A program made the position numbers and the translations under genes. This document shows positions 37,740 to 49,849 of a DNA stretch of 64,000 nucleotides, in pieces. The stretch is from Diprion similis (taxonomy: Eukaryota > Arthropoda > Insecta > Hymenoptera > Diprionidae): contig NC_060107.1 of NCBI RefSeq assembly GCF_021155765.1, forward strand, positions 15,672,501 to 15,736,500. The letters run 5' to 3'. Below the pieces are notes generated by a model. It was not told where the DNA came from. It was given only the letters and a program-made list of their open reading frames with translations, and did not search any database. The stretch's first letter is position 1. Every line of letters begins with the position of its first letter.

Positions 37740-37925
37740 TTTTATTATATATTATATTGAAACATAAATAACATATCGTATACAATATGCGATAATAATT
37801 TTATGTATACAATATGCGATAATAATTGTATTTTATTATATATTATATTGAAACATAAATAACATATCGTATACAATATGCGATAATAATTGTATGTATA
37901 CGTAATTACCGCACATAATATATGT
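37740..37925. repeat. Tandem duplication of a ~92-bp AT-rich unit
   Basis: TTTATTATATATTATATTGA ... AACATATCGTATACAATATG is present twice in direct order, at ~37740 and ~37832, and the sub-motif GTATACAATATGCGATAATA occurs three times. Low-complexity origin is likely. Confidence 0.85.
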
Positions 37926-38834
37926 ATACTATAACGAAGGCAACCTATATTCTTCAAAATGTCATGCAAAATTTTAATTAAGTGCGTATCATTGACGCGG
38001 GCACTAAATTTGTCACACTACGCTCCTGGCTTCGAAAGCGAGAGGTACTCATGTTACTCTTTCCCTCTCTTTCTTCCCGCTTTACGGCCAGAAGGCTCCC
38101 TCCATGTACATACATACTACATGCTCTAACAATAAGGTAAGCCCGTGGATAATAAATGAGAAACAACTCGGGTTGGAAGTCAGGTACGACCCTTCGACTA
38201 TTTATTTATTATTTGAGATTATTTTATTGTTTATTCCCAACTTAACTATAATGTTAACTTTTTTGACCTGAAAAGTGGGACGAAAGTGGCATATTATTCC
38301 CTCTTAACGAAGGCGCGGGAAATATGAGGCCACATTTCCCGCAAATTGATGTGTAACATTGTAATGTACCGAGCCTACATACCATACTCTATTGCTGCTC
38401 CTGCGATAATTATTATTTCTAGTACCGTTTACTAAGCCGTTTCAAAACAATAAAAAACTACATCTCCAGTTCTACCGCTGACCCTAATAAATAAAATGAC
38501 GAAATAGTAGGTGTCAGCATGGTCTACAAGTTTGATAATAGGCGTTTTTCGATATCTACCACGGGGAAGAAGAAAACAGCAAAAAACAAGATTTACTACC
38601 TGAATTTTTGACATTCTCGTTCGATATCTCAACAACGATGAGTTATAGGTGAAAAATGTATACAACCTAAATTCTAGAACATAAAAAAAGCAACAAAAAA
38701 GTATTATATCAAAATTTTCGTATCTCGATGGAGAGGAGAGTTATTGCAACAAACAAAATTTTACCTTTTTCTCAAGATAGCGGAAAATGCACATAGAAAA
38801 ACTTGGTCGACAATATCAAGTAAAACTTTTCTGA

Positions 38835-38874
38835 CCCCCCCCCCCCCCCCCCCCCCCCCCCACACACACACACA
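38835..38874. repeat. Poly-C tract followed by CA microsatellite
   Basis: About 27 consecutive C residues run into seven CA dinucleotides. A pure C tract this long is unusual in such AT-rich DNA; its exact length may be affected by sequencing. Confidence 0.9.
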
Positions 38875-39060
38875 ATACCCAAAATTCAGCTTGTTCGGTC
38901 CACTTGCATATGTAAGCCATTTTTTCCGACGAAATGACTGGACTACTAGGGACGAAAGTGATCTCCCAAGTGACGAAAGTGAAGCAATTGTGAACTGTGC
39001 ATGCGCGAACCTAACCTTACAACACTGAGATGAAGTTGGCGACTTTCGTCCCGCTAAACT

Positions 39061-39077
39061 GCGACGCAAAGCGTCGC
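39061..39077. repeat. GC-rich perfect hairpin
   Basis: GCGACGC-AAA-GCGTCGC, seven-base arms around a three-base loop. It follows inverted GGGACGAAAG/CTTTCGTCCC motifs at 38950 and 39043, so it may belong to the end of a decayed element. Confidence 0.7.
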
Positions 39078-39859
39078 TTTTCATATAAAAATGTTATCAC
39101 TTTAGGTGTTTCGTGTTTTGACAATGAAAAAGACTATAGGTTATGTTCACAGCTTCTATTGTAAATACTTCTACATATAACCTTATTATAGTAAACATAT
39201 TAATGTAGTATATTGATTTATTTAAAAAAAAAAATCTTTATTTTGACAAGTATACTCATTCCCGTGTAAATAGCAATAACGTTATATTACAGTAATGTTC
39301 AATTAACAATGGAAATTAACAAAAATAAATAGTACACGTTGTTTATTGGTATTTCAATTTTATAAAAAATTTTATTTCACTTTATCTTTACAAAAATTAC
39401 TGTATAAAACATAACGTGATCCACAACACTAATTGTAAGAAAAAAAAATTTCTCCACGGTCGGCATTGTATCTCCAGTAAATGTTGACCAATTTTCACAA
39501 TTTTTGAAAAATTCTTGTAAAATAAAGTTATAGTTATAGTATGTCAAGACGGAATTTTAAAATTCGAAAAATTTAGCAATTTATGGCAGTTTAAAAAAAA
39601 GTATGCGTTTTACGTCATAAATGAGAAGTGATATGCCAGTCCTTAGGAATATCATAGACAAACCTCACACATGCATTTTGCGCCCTTTGTAACTTACTGC
39701 TTAGATTACCAGACATACTCTCCATAAGAATTAGACCATAGTTAATATTTGGAAAATATTAAGTTAAGTTTGGTCTATACATATAGATACCCAGACTGCA
39801 TACAGACTCACTATATTCTATTGTTTAACCATTTATTGCTAATTTAGCAATATTGACAA

Positions 39860-40420
39860 CATCAAGTTAATTTATATAACGTCGGGTGTCCATTATTATG
39901 CCCTGAGTTTTGTTGGCATTTATGCACAGATTATGCTTCACAGTATATTCTACAATATTTTTCAACTCCTCACTAACCACTTGCACCGTGTTATTATGTA
40001 AACTGCTCTTATAGTGAAAGTAAATTTGGACGGTAACCACATACATGTGACAGCTACATTGCCGTAGTACAAAAGGCAAATCCCTAACGTACAGTAAGAA
40101 TAATAATGGGCCCAACTTGTGGGAATCCAGTTTTTATAAAAGCCCAATCAGATACATTGCCATGGTCAATCCAAACTCTTTGACAGCATTTTGACAGATA
40201 AGATACGAATCACACATGCAGAAAAACCATAGCATTGTAGTTTTGCCAGTAACAACTGGTGATGCACATTATCAAACGCTTTACTAAGTTCTAGTGATAC
40301 AAGCAAGGCTGACAGTCTTTCATCAGCAGTTTTTTTATTATCATCTGTGACCTTAACCAAGGCTGTGATAGTGCTGTGTCCTTTCCTGAAACCCGATTAC
40401 AGAGGTTGTAAACTCATGCT
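39860..40420 (-). pseudogene. Decayed reverse transcriptase of a non-LTR retrotransposon
   Basis: Conceptual translation of the minus strand gives, in order and in shifting frames, SGFRKGHSTITALVKVTDD, LVSLELSKAFDNVHHQLLLA, then after a frameshift GPLLFLLYVRDLPFVL and HNLCINANKTQGIIM. These match the F..GHST, L-D-SKAFD and GPLLF-LY-NDLP blocks of LINE (jockey/I-type) reverse transcriptases. The catalytic YADD block is replaced (YVVTVQIY), the frame is interrupted, and no endonuclease or other 5' part was found, so this is a dead fragment. Confidence 0.85.
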
Positions 40421-40922
40421 CATTAAAAAAATTAAGACTCGTTCCATTTTTCTGGTTTCCTCTTTTTCTTTTCTGTTTCTAACCCTGCGTTGGACACCTA
40501 GCACGAATTCCGTATTTTCTGTGAAATGGTCGCTTAACTCGACTTCTCAAAGTTTATGAATTTTTATTTATTACGAGAATAAATACTTTATCATTCTGAT
40601 TGTTGAAATATCAAAAAATAACTAGGTGAAAAATAACCTAGAGCGATTTGTTACTAAGTGACCAACGGCGTGAGTGAAAATAGGGTCAACGAAGGGTTAA
40701 CTACATCATTTTGTATTATAATTGATTATCATGTGAATTGTTGATGTTGGTGAGACAGAATAAATGCCAGACGATTATTTTTATTCTATTTCCAAGATTT
40801 TTTCAACTTCGATTTTATTTTCCAAACCTACTCTACTCTCACACCTTGACTCCCACCGACCTAGATCCATGCACTACCTGTGTGCGCTTCTTTTCTTTTC
40901 AGGCAAATAATGTGGCCCGAGT

Positions 40923-41012
40923 TGAGTCGGAAATAAAGTCAAATATTCCCTTGCTTCGCTCGGGCAGTAAACCCACCCGCGGGAATAATCTTCGACTTTA
41001 TTCCCTTGTGAC
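40923..41012. repeat. Imperfect ~85-bp stem-loop
   Basis: GTCGGAAATAAAGTCAAATA at the left pairs imperfectly with GACTTTATTCCCTTGTGAC at the right, and GGGCAG...CCCGCGGG sits in the centre. No coding or known element end is recognised; it may be a small fold-back repeat. Confidence 0.5.
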
Positions 41013-42064
41013 ATAATGTACTATTAGGTGCGTAGTTTTTTCAGCGCTGTATTGTCTTGTCAGATGTGAGACTTGCATTTTCTAAACAGCTGACCTGGCT
41101 TGGGGTCTACCTGTCGTGGAAATCTCAACCGTATAAGAATGTATAGATTAAAAATAAGACTAACTATCGTTTCCAATTATATTAATGTTACATTATAGAT
41201 ATAATTGTGTTGATACACAACAAAGTTTATCTCTGTCCCGAACTTCACTTCAAGCGGTACATCTTATAGAGGAATTTTGAAACTTTCTGTGAATTCTGAT
41301 ACATCAGATCGAAACAGAGATTTTTCTGCAAGACATTCCTCAGAGCAATCTTATTTTTATAAATTTTTCACCCTTCTAGTCTACAACTAAATGTCTATTT
41401 TATTTTTCATCGAGTGAATAAAATTTCAACACTCTATGTCGGAGGGCATTGCCGCACAAATATATAAGAAAATATTTATCATTAACAAGAATTACCCAGA
41501 GAAAAAAACATGATAAAACTGTTAATTAAAAAGACACTCTGAGATTTGCGAACGAATCATAAGTGGTCAGAGTAACTTTAACAACTACAAAAAAAATACA
41601 AGATGCTCAAACAGAAATCAAGGCAGTGTGCTACGACTGTTTTGATTCATCGCAGATGTTTCGTAACTCGGCACAGTGTATGATACAGTTACGTAATTAA
41701 TTAATCAAACCACATATCAATAATTTGTAGTCGCTGAGAAATAATATTTATTCATGGAACATTAATATATGAATTGAATAGTCTACAAGCTTCCAATTCC
41801 TTTTTTTTTCTTTTTGTTAATCACGCACTATGTGCAAAAAAAATTAATAAGGAAACAAAATGTACTAAAGATAAAGGACTTTTATTTAAATTGGTCAATG
41901 AAAAAAATGTCTTATTTTAATTGTATTTTTCATGACGTAACGTTTTGACGTTCTGAATGACGAAGACACTGGGAGTTTCCGTTTTCTGTACAGATAACCA
42001 TAACAATTGGGAAACTTTTCGGCACGTGAATTAGAACTACAAATATTTCATGGCACAAGATAAA

Positions 42065-45000
42065 CTAGCCGCTTCGCCTCTCTTGAATTTTTCCAGGAGG
42101 TGCTGATCCACAGCTGGGGTTACCGCAACTGCAGCATCGACAACTCCGAGAAATTCTACCGGGACTTCGTTCGGAGGCTTGGGCCGCGGTTTTTGATAGA
42201 AATCGGGCTGGAGATTCGCTGCATTTATAGATTTTGGGTACTTTCGACTTGCTTAACTCGCATCTATGGAGCAAATCGTGGGATTTCAAATAATTTTTTT
42301 CAGATTAATTAGTCAATTTCGGGTTTATGCCTGCCTTAAAGTTAAACGTATGGAGGGTAGAGAGAAGGAAGCTCACCTTGGCGCTGCTTCGTGAAACTTA
42401 ACTGCGGCCGAAATTTCGGCAAATAATAGTTCTGATTCTTGCCGAAGGCGGCGCTGGCTCAGATTAATCTCGGATTTGTAATTTGAAGTAAGGGTAACAT
42501 TGTGTTCTTCCATATACAGACATATACCTATCTATCGAGAAAGAGCGTTGTGAGCGCCACGTAGCGGCGAAAAAAAGAGTTACTATTTTCTCGAGTTTTG
42601 GCATCACGTTAGCGCCGAGTTGAAACTCCTTCTCTCTACCCTTTATATTTATACGATTACCACGAGATTGATTTCAAGGGGACCATCTGGTGGCAGTGAA
42701 TATAGGTATCATACCAACTGTCATGGCCGTTATATTTGTTAATAAAAGTACCTTTCCACTGCATATTTCACTATAATTCGATTCAATGTGAAAAAGTAAT
42801 AGTGTAACAACTTGCGCGGCGCGTTTAGTACCTTAGTGTCTCTAAAATTCATCTAAAACGTTCAGCTGATTCCCGGAATCATCGCCATGTTGTCCTAATT
42901 AAGAATACAAATGATTAAAGCGATTTACCTACAAGGCGAAGACTTGCAGTAGTAGCATTTCGCTTGTGGTTTTCTCTGGGTGGATCTACTTCTCCTGCAT
43001 CTACACGGTGTTGTTCTACATCGGTCGCAAATTTTCAACAAAGGTGTTTTCCGTCCGCCGCATTTACACCGCCCAATGCCGAGGCAATCGCGACAGAGTG
43101 GCGATCTGCTACGGGATTTTCTATGCTTCGATTTGTATGGTCGCTTATCTTCGGGCGCTGAGCTAATAAATATTGAGGGGCAAGGCATGATAGAAAATTA
43201 ATAGTTCTAGATTTTGTTTGAGGATTTTTCAATTCAACTCGTTTTAACTTCCCGCTTTTTCCCTTGATGAAACTAGTCAGATTTTGAATTTGATCGGTCT
43301 AGTAGTTCTCGCGTAATTTGGATAGCAAAAATTAACGATGAAAAAATTTCATTTAATGTTTTCTAAACTCGAAACGCATTGAGCGGAAAGTTCGTAAAAT
43401 GGCCCATGAAGATCATCCGTATTGACCAGTTTTTCTTAACATTCCTATTGATTTTTCAACATCTCAACCAAATTTCAGCGAAGTCTTTTTCTTTGAAAAC
43501 CGAAAAGAGAGAACACTGCTTACTTTACTGCTTCTTCACCCATCAGGCGACGTAGTAACGGTTACGCCTAAAGTAAAAGGCCATAACGATAAAAATGTAC
43601 ATCGAACCTTGAGTGATTGTTAATTCCTTGTATATAACAGCCACAGGGTATTTTTTCGCATCGATTGCAGCCTGGGAGATCCTTCATTTTTTGTTGCAGC
43701 TCGGTCATGACATCAGAAAAGACACTTAACCTCTGATAGGGCAGATTGTCGGATCCATAAGGGCGGATATTGTCGCAGCAAGAACAATCAGGGCGGCCAC
43801 GTTCCCGCGGATTTTTTGAAAAATACTTTCGAATGTCTCGATTCGGCTTCCAGGCGGTGACGCTAATGCTTTGATCGCCACCATCGGGGTTATGAATGAC
43901 ACGGTTAACGCATTGACATGCGTTTTTACCATAGCTGGAATCATCGCACGTCTCGGTGCAGACGCGTTGGCAGTTACAGACATCAGCCGGCATTCGGCAG
44001 TAGCTGCACTTTTCCATTGCTGGTCGGCAAACGCAGTTTTCTTGGCGTTCATCACAGTAAACACAAATTTGCGATTTCCTAGCCCCGCTGTACGATATAT
44101 TGGATGGAAGTTTCGATTGCCGACAATTTTCTTTTTCCGAATTGCAACGGCAATCATTCTCTGCTTGACAACACAGCGTGCAGACTCGAAATCCGACATC
44201 TTCTGGTGATGGTGGGTACAGTTTTTGCTCATCTTTTGAACTGGTACAATTGCACAGCTGAATCCCTTCTCGAATCCCTAGTTTCCGATTTTCACACTCG
44301 CAATCATCCTGGTTTTTGTTACAGTGAGATTGCAATGAGTTTTTTGCCTCCATAATTATGCTGTCTATCTTTGAATCGGACAGTTGGGTCCTGTTATTCC
44401 TGTCAGCTGATCCCTTTGACTTGTTCTGATCGACAGTTGAACTCTTTATCAACACCAAACTGTTTGTACAGTCGACTGCACAGTCTTTGAACACATTGCA
44501 TTGCAATTCTTCATTGCCATTACACTCTCTAAGGGTTGAAAGGGTTCCATTTTTAGTGGTCATCGCAAGTAACTCATCATTTTCAGTCGCCAAGTCTCTC
44601 TTCGAATCGCATACTGGACTTTTACTCTTCTTAGATTCGGCAGACGTGCATCTTCTTCTGAGCAGGCTTTTAGCCTTGTTCAACGACCATCTCAGACGAG
44701 ATTCTCTAGTTACTTCCTTTTTGGGACATTCTATCGGTTCTACACTTGGTTTGGCACAGGAAACAGCTGACCCAACGTTGCAGCAAGTCTCAACGTCAGT
44801 TGCGTTCGAAAGTGATTTCACGACCTCGACGACCGAGATTTTTGTGGCAACAGATCGGACCGTCGGATCTTGGCCACATTTATCCATTTCCCGTTTGCTA
44901 CTCTCTCTTCCACAAACGCTGTCGACGCGCTCCTCGTCTTCTTCTACAATACAGAAATTCGAGCACCTCGAAGGATGTTGCTTCTTGCCACCGCATATCG

Positions 45001-47040
45001 AGCCTCTGATACTGTCACTGGCTTTGATGGAATGGTCCCTCTTTAGAGGCTGACAATTATTTTTGCAGCAGACGTCACTCTGCCGACTGCCGAAGTTCAA
45101 GCTGTCCTTTTTACTCTCGCAACAGGTGCAACCGTCATTCTCTCTGCTACTTTGCGGTGCGTAACATTCGCTGCTTACCTTGCAGCCGCTGTATTTATCT
45201 TCGCAGTAACTCGAAAAAGACGCATCGCCATTGCCAGTTGGATTCTTGTCGATGCTAGGTGATCCGTTGTCAGTATCAAACTTTCGTCGAGTATAACGGA
45301 ATTCATGCTCTGAATCACGATTATTGTTCTCAGCCCAACTTTGCGCGGTGTATTCTGGGTGAGTTTCGTTAGATGGATTTAGGCTGGAGATGCTGCAGAG
45401 ACAGAAAACGTCGCTGTCATCGCTATTGGAAGGAGCTTGGAGGCACTCGCAATCCGGCGGCAGTTCTTCTTCACTAAAGGCGCGTTTCAAGCTGAGATCT
45501 TTCGGATTTTTTTTCTCTGGGATCAAGTCCTGGATCGTTTTAGAAGACTCGTCACTCGACGAGTAAGCGTAGCTCGTGTTCGTTACTACGGTTGAATTGT
45601 CTGGGCTCGATTCGGAGCTTTTCTTCTTTTGGCCACTGACCTCGTTTCCCTCAGAGCAAATGTAGATGTTGACATTGCCCGTCATTTTTCGATTATCGGT
45701 GTTCAGATGCTTGCTAGGCTTTCGAGGCTTGCTTGTCTTCTTCGCTCTCCGAGGCTTTACCGACTGATTATCTGCCGCCTGGACAATTTGAGGCCATGCA
45801 ACATCCTTTTCACCTTTGCAGATTACTGAGCTGACCGTGCTAGGCTCCGAAGAAGGCTCGCAATCCCTGGTGAAAATTATTTTCAGAACCTTTCAAAGAT
45901 TTGTAAAAATTTCCGAAATATTCTAATAGCTACTAATAAATTTCTAGAAATATGTTCATTTCAATGTAAAAAATTAATGTCAGCAAAGTTAAGGTAAAAC
46001 TTTGATATTTATTTCACAGCTAATGTGTCCATATTTTTTTCGCTTTTTTTTTTAAATTAACTTCATCTTAAAAATTCCTAATTTCTCTCAGAAATCCATC
46101 ACAGTTATTCATAAAATACGCAAAAAAAAAAAAATCAGATTTATCATCAGATTTGTGATACAAAATGAAGTTCTGAAAAATATGAGTTTTCTCCAGAAAT
46201 TGATCCGGTCTTCACCTCTGACTCGACTTGGTTAAAAAAAAGTCAGAAAGACGGAAGCGGAAGAATATAAGTTCCTAGTAAGGAAGAGTAGTCGAAAATT
46301 TTCCAAAAATAATAACTGTCCGAAAATATGGTACATTTCTGAAAAAAATTAAAAACAATTTTTCTTTACCACGGATATGTTTCAGGAAATTTTTGCTGCG
46401 TTGATCTTTGCTGATAATTGCAGCTCCTCTTCAAATTTTTCAAGCCTCCGTTGTCCCCACAAGGGCGGTAAACGCTTCCAGAACCATTCACAGGTCTAAC
46501 GAATGGCATCGCCTGATCAGAATATTGAGTCGAGCTGGTAACGACCTCTTTATTCTTTGCCAAGGGTTCAGCAGGTTTTTGATTTTCCTGCTGCTTTACA
46601 TTGGCAAGATTTTGCACAGCAGCTTTTATTGACTTGCTTATCATTTCGGTGAGCTTGTCGGGATCCGGAAAAGTGTGATTCTCGCATTCGACTGTGCAAT
46701 CATTCTGCGAGCAGCTGCACAGCTGCAGCGTCACATTTTCCCGATTCTCCATTTTTTCAGTACGAATTCCGTCACATTGCGACAAAACTTCGCTGGAACT
46801 GCTAGCGTTACTTCTTTTTGGCGGTTTTTGCGGGCAGCACACATCTTCGGTGCTCGATACCTTTGATTTTATTTCTCGATCGCACTTTACCAAGGATTCG
46901 GAAAGTGGCGAACAAGCTAATCCCCCCAAGGTCTTATCTTGCTTCGATTTTTCACCACACACTTGTTCAATGTTACTGCTTTGGCGACGGAAACTTTTGC
47001 AACACTTAAAAAGCTTGTCCAATCCCATGTTAGCAGACAT
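42065..47040 (-). CDS. Unrecognised large cysteine-motif-repeat protein
   Basis: Four exons in transcript order, 47040-46370, 45866-43608, 43162-42929 and 42218-42065, join in phase to 1,105 codons. The ATG at 47040 is preceded in frame by a TAA, so the start is firm. The N-terminal two thirds are Ser/Lys/Asp/Glu-rich and probably disordered, with scattered CC/CxC pairs. The C-terminal third repeats CxxC-x(4-6)-CxC: CTLCCQAENDCRC, CVYCDERQENCVC, CSYCRMPADVCNC, CNRCEKIPCGC, CRDCLGIGRCKC, CDRCRTTPCRC and a final CYYCKSSPC. I do not recognise the family; the spacing suggests zinc-knuckle-like metal binding or disulfide crosslinking. No signal peptide is seen. The last exon is ambiguous: another donor four bases upstream in the third exon (CCTT|GTAGGT) would put it in a different frame, ending at 42037, but would lose the final Cys. 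Exon 2's donor (AG|GTTCGAT) is weak. Confidence 0.75.
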
Positions 47041-48354
47041 TTTAACCCGTTGTTCCGAGGTTTATGAGCTTATTGACGATACTCTTGAGATTTTCCAATC
47101 ACGTCACGTTTTCGTCCACCATGTTTAGACACTTGTCTTCGCTACAATGAAAAATATGGATCGTAGAGAACGATATAACCTAATCGCTGCTACTAATTGA
47201 ATGTACTTATGTTTAATTATCAATATACGTAGTTAAGTAAATAAATAAAATTCTTTATGCACCAAAATATTTTACGAATTCTTTTTATTTAGCATTTATT
47301 TCTTACTTCAGGAATTTAACCAATTTTAACAATCGCTGGGTACTTTAAGCACATTCTTCTACTTCGCAAAACATTGAATGCATTTGATTGCATTTGTTAA
47401 ATCTCAAGGATCGATTTATCAATTAACAGAGTTAAATTTCCTCCTGTACATAGCAAAAGTCAAGTTGGTTGCATTTTACACTCAATGAACCTAAACAAAA
47501 AATCGTAACTAAAAAGAAAGACGAATGAATAAATAACTAAGTTGTCAAACCTTTGTGAATTCATGACAGGTTGTAAATATGGCAGAAATAAAAGGGTTTT
47601 TCATTCACGACTTCACTCAATGTTGTCATCCGTTTCTTTCTTCGCGCTGTTTGCGGCGCATTACAAGGTTCGTGTTCAGTTTTCCTTTGTGGTTTGTAAA
47701 AAAACAACGACACATTGACTTTCAGGCTATGTTACGCTCTTCTTGATTTTACCGCCGCAAACAGTAATCGTGATTTACTTTTCAAACGGTAGATACGTGT
47801 AGTCTCAATGTAGGTATTGAGGCAATCTTACTTATAAAATTTTGATCAAAGGCGAGTTGATTTTTTTTTTGCGTGTTTAATTATTTTTTTTACGTTAGAG
47901 ATCGGCCATCTTTACAAAACGGTGTCGAAACAACGACAAACGACTGTTTACTGATGATACTATTAGAATTTCTTCTCGGTAAGAAATTAGTAATCATATA
48001 ATGTGTGAACTTTGTTTTTGCGTGTAAATTTCGGCGTTGTAATTTTTCAAAAATATCCTCACCATTACTGGAATCACTCTAGAAAATTTGTCAGCGCTTA
48101 CGAACATATGCAACAAGTTTGATAAGGATTTTTTTTGATATACTGTAACCGTATTTTTCTATGCTGACCCAGAAAAGCGTCTTTTATCGAACAAACGACG
48201 CGACAACGGCTGAAAACTAGATCGAATAATCATGTTCACACAGAATATTGCGCGTTGAACTCATTTTGGTGCGCGTTTGAATGCTTTGCGTTAGATCTTC
48301 CTCGAATTTCATTTCACAATCAACTATTATTGACTGGATCAAAGAGTCTGATTA
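47041..48354. other. Upstream region of the cysteine-motif gene
   Basis: Presumably holds the promoter of the gene starting at 47040. No other gene is supported. Poly-T and AT-rich stretches dominate. Confidence 0.35.
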
Positions 48355-48355
48355 C

Positions 48356-48499
48356 CTCGCGATTAGCGGGGCGTCGAAATATTGTGGCCAAAACTGTGTT
48401 CGCTGCTTTAGCGAAGTTCCTGAAGATCGGAGGTGGTGAAATTTCCGCATCTGCTGTATTTTCACGATTCGTTTCCGGTTCGCTTTTCTTTTCGGATTT
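48356..48499 (-). CDS. Candidate coding exon, minus strand
   Basis: A 144-bp segment lies between a good acceptor (TTTGGTGCAG) and a plausible donor (GAG|GTAATC). The frame KSEKKSEPETNRENTADAE ... IFRNFAKAANTVLATIFRRP has many codons with a purine in first position, as real coding does. A second frame of the same segment is also open. It might be a further 3' exon of the 49.85-52.24 kb gene, but the phase fits only in the less coding-like frame, so the assignment is open. Confidence 0.3.
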
Positions 48500-48612
48500 C
48501 TGCACCAAAGATATAACGCAACAAGAATGTAAATGCCTACATCTTAAATTATATAGTGAATAAAATGTTCGTACACAAATGTGATGCCGATGTCTTCTAT
48601 TCACTCTCTCAG

Positions 48613-48762
48613 TACTCTGCAAGCGACTGCAACAACCACATTTACTTTTCTTCCTGTGACGATTGCACTGTAGAGAGCATGGATCCCGTTCCTGATATGG
48701 AGTTGATGGAAGAAAATTTGGCTCGTACCTATAAGAGACACCGAAAAAAAAACGCTACATGA
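48613..48762 (+). CDS. Candidate terminal coding exon, plus strand
   Basis: A strong pyrimidine tract and acceptor (TTCACTCTCTCAG) lead into a 50-codon frame that begins YSASDCNN, passes FSSCDDCTVESMDPVPDMEL and ends TYKRHRKKNAT before TGA. AATAAG follows about 12 bp later. No matching upstream exon could be fixed, so this is a possible last exon of an unmodelled gene. Confidence 0.3.
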   Translation, partial: YSASDCNNHIYFSSCDDCTVESMDPVPDMELMEENLARTYKRHRKKNAT

Positions 48763-49100
48763 TACAACTTTAATAAGAAATTATTTCCAGATTCACTGTA
48801 ACGTGATCTGACCTCAACAGATAGCGAAAATATCTGGCACAAGCTGAGATAAGTCAAGGAGGTCAAACTTGAGGTTAACAAATATATTTCGGGATTGTTA
48901 TATATATTGAATACGAGACATTATAAAATGCAATAGAAAATGTATTACACAAAACAGCTCGATTTTAATTGAAAAAGCGGTTTTTCCCAACCCATATACC
49001 GATCTTTCTCAACTCAATATAACAAAACAGAACTTTAAATACTTGCGCGGAATTTCCCGTCTCTTTTTATTCGTGTAATTCGGCTGAAACCGAGGTCAAG

Positions 49101-49130
49101 ACGATCAGCTCATCGCCCATTGAGACACCG
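49101..49130 (+). repeat. Copy of a short dispersed repeat (CGATCAGCTGATCG family)
   Basis: ACGATCAGCTCATCGCCCAT then TGAGACACC. The preceding CGGCTGAAACCGAGGTCAAG also resembles the AAACAGAGGCTAATG that precedes the 49755 copy, so the repeat unit extends upstream of the palindrome. Confidence 0.45.
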
Positions 49131-49754
49131 TATAGTTTTAGCCACGCCGAAATTTTTGATCCAAATATCGCGTATATGAATCCAAATTATTTGAATTATT
49201 ATAGTCTCTTCTTTTACTTGCTGTGTAAGATAGCTGTTATTATTTGCGCATGATGCTCTCGGCGTAATCTGAGAATTCCTGCTTTCTACATGAGTATGCA
49301 TGTATGCATACAAAAACTTGCACAATCCGGTAATTCCGCAATTATCGGCAAATACAAGGCTTTAAATCACGAATGAGATGTGAGTTTCTATTGATAAGCA
49401 CTTTGATCAATTATTCTTGAGTACCGAAATAACATTAATAAACTTATCGTAAAATGTAGATGCAAAATTAACATAAAGTAACAGGGCCGTATTTAATTTT
49501 AAAAATCAATTTGACTTATAGTTCAATTGAGCTTGAAGTTGTTGTGGTACATTGCACGATACACGATTAGATATATTCCTGAACACTTCATCTGATGTCA
49601 GAAAACGTAATCTGTTTGATGTAATGATGAAAATTTTTTTCTGATCTGTTTGTCTTTTTTTGCCATCTCAGTTGACTACAATCAGAGTATAAGCGCTTGC
49701 ATGAGGTTTTCGACTCCTTAATATTCATACGATCTAACTAAAACAGAGGCTAAT

Positions 49755-49790
49755 GCGATCAGCTGATCGCGGAACTCGACGCTATATTGC
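49755..49790 (+). repeat. Copy of a short dispersed repeat with perfect 16-bp palindrome
   Basis: GCGATCAGCTGATCGC is a perfect palindrome followed by GGAACTCGACGCTATATTGC. It is the best preserved copy of the family in this window and lies just past the last exon modelled for the neighbouring minus-strand gene. Confidence 0.6.
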
Positions 49791-49849
49791 TCCACCCAGT
49801 TTGAAACCCAATCAAAATATTTAAAAGCAGAAAAGTTAAGATATCGAAC

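Larger units (their letters stand above)
35780..39859. other. Gene-poor 5' flank of CDO1
   Basis: Holds the CDO1 promoter and leader next to 35779. No gene is supported further out. The segment contains a short tandem duplication, a poly-C/CA microsatellite and repeated GGGACGAAAGT motifs (38278, 38950, and inverted at ~39043). Confidence 0.4.

Noticed and set aside
43871-45053. Plus-strand open frames of 112 and 188 codons opposite the large Cys-rich exon
   Set aside because: Antisense of a 2.2-kb coding exon that has consistent splice borders and motif repeats; the antisense frames have no motif.
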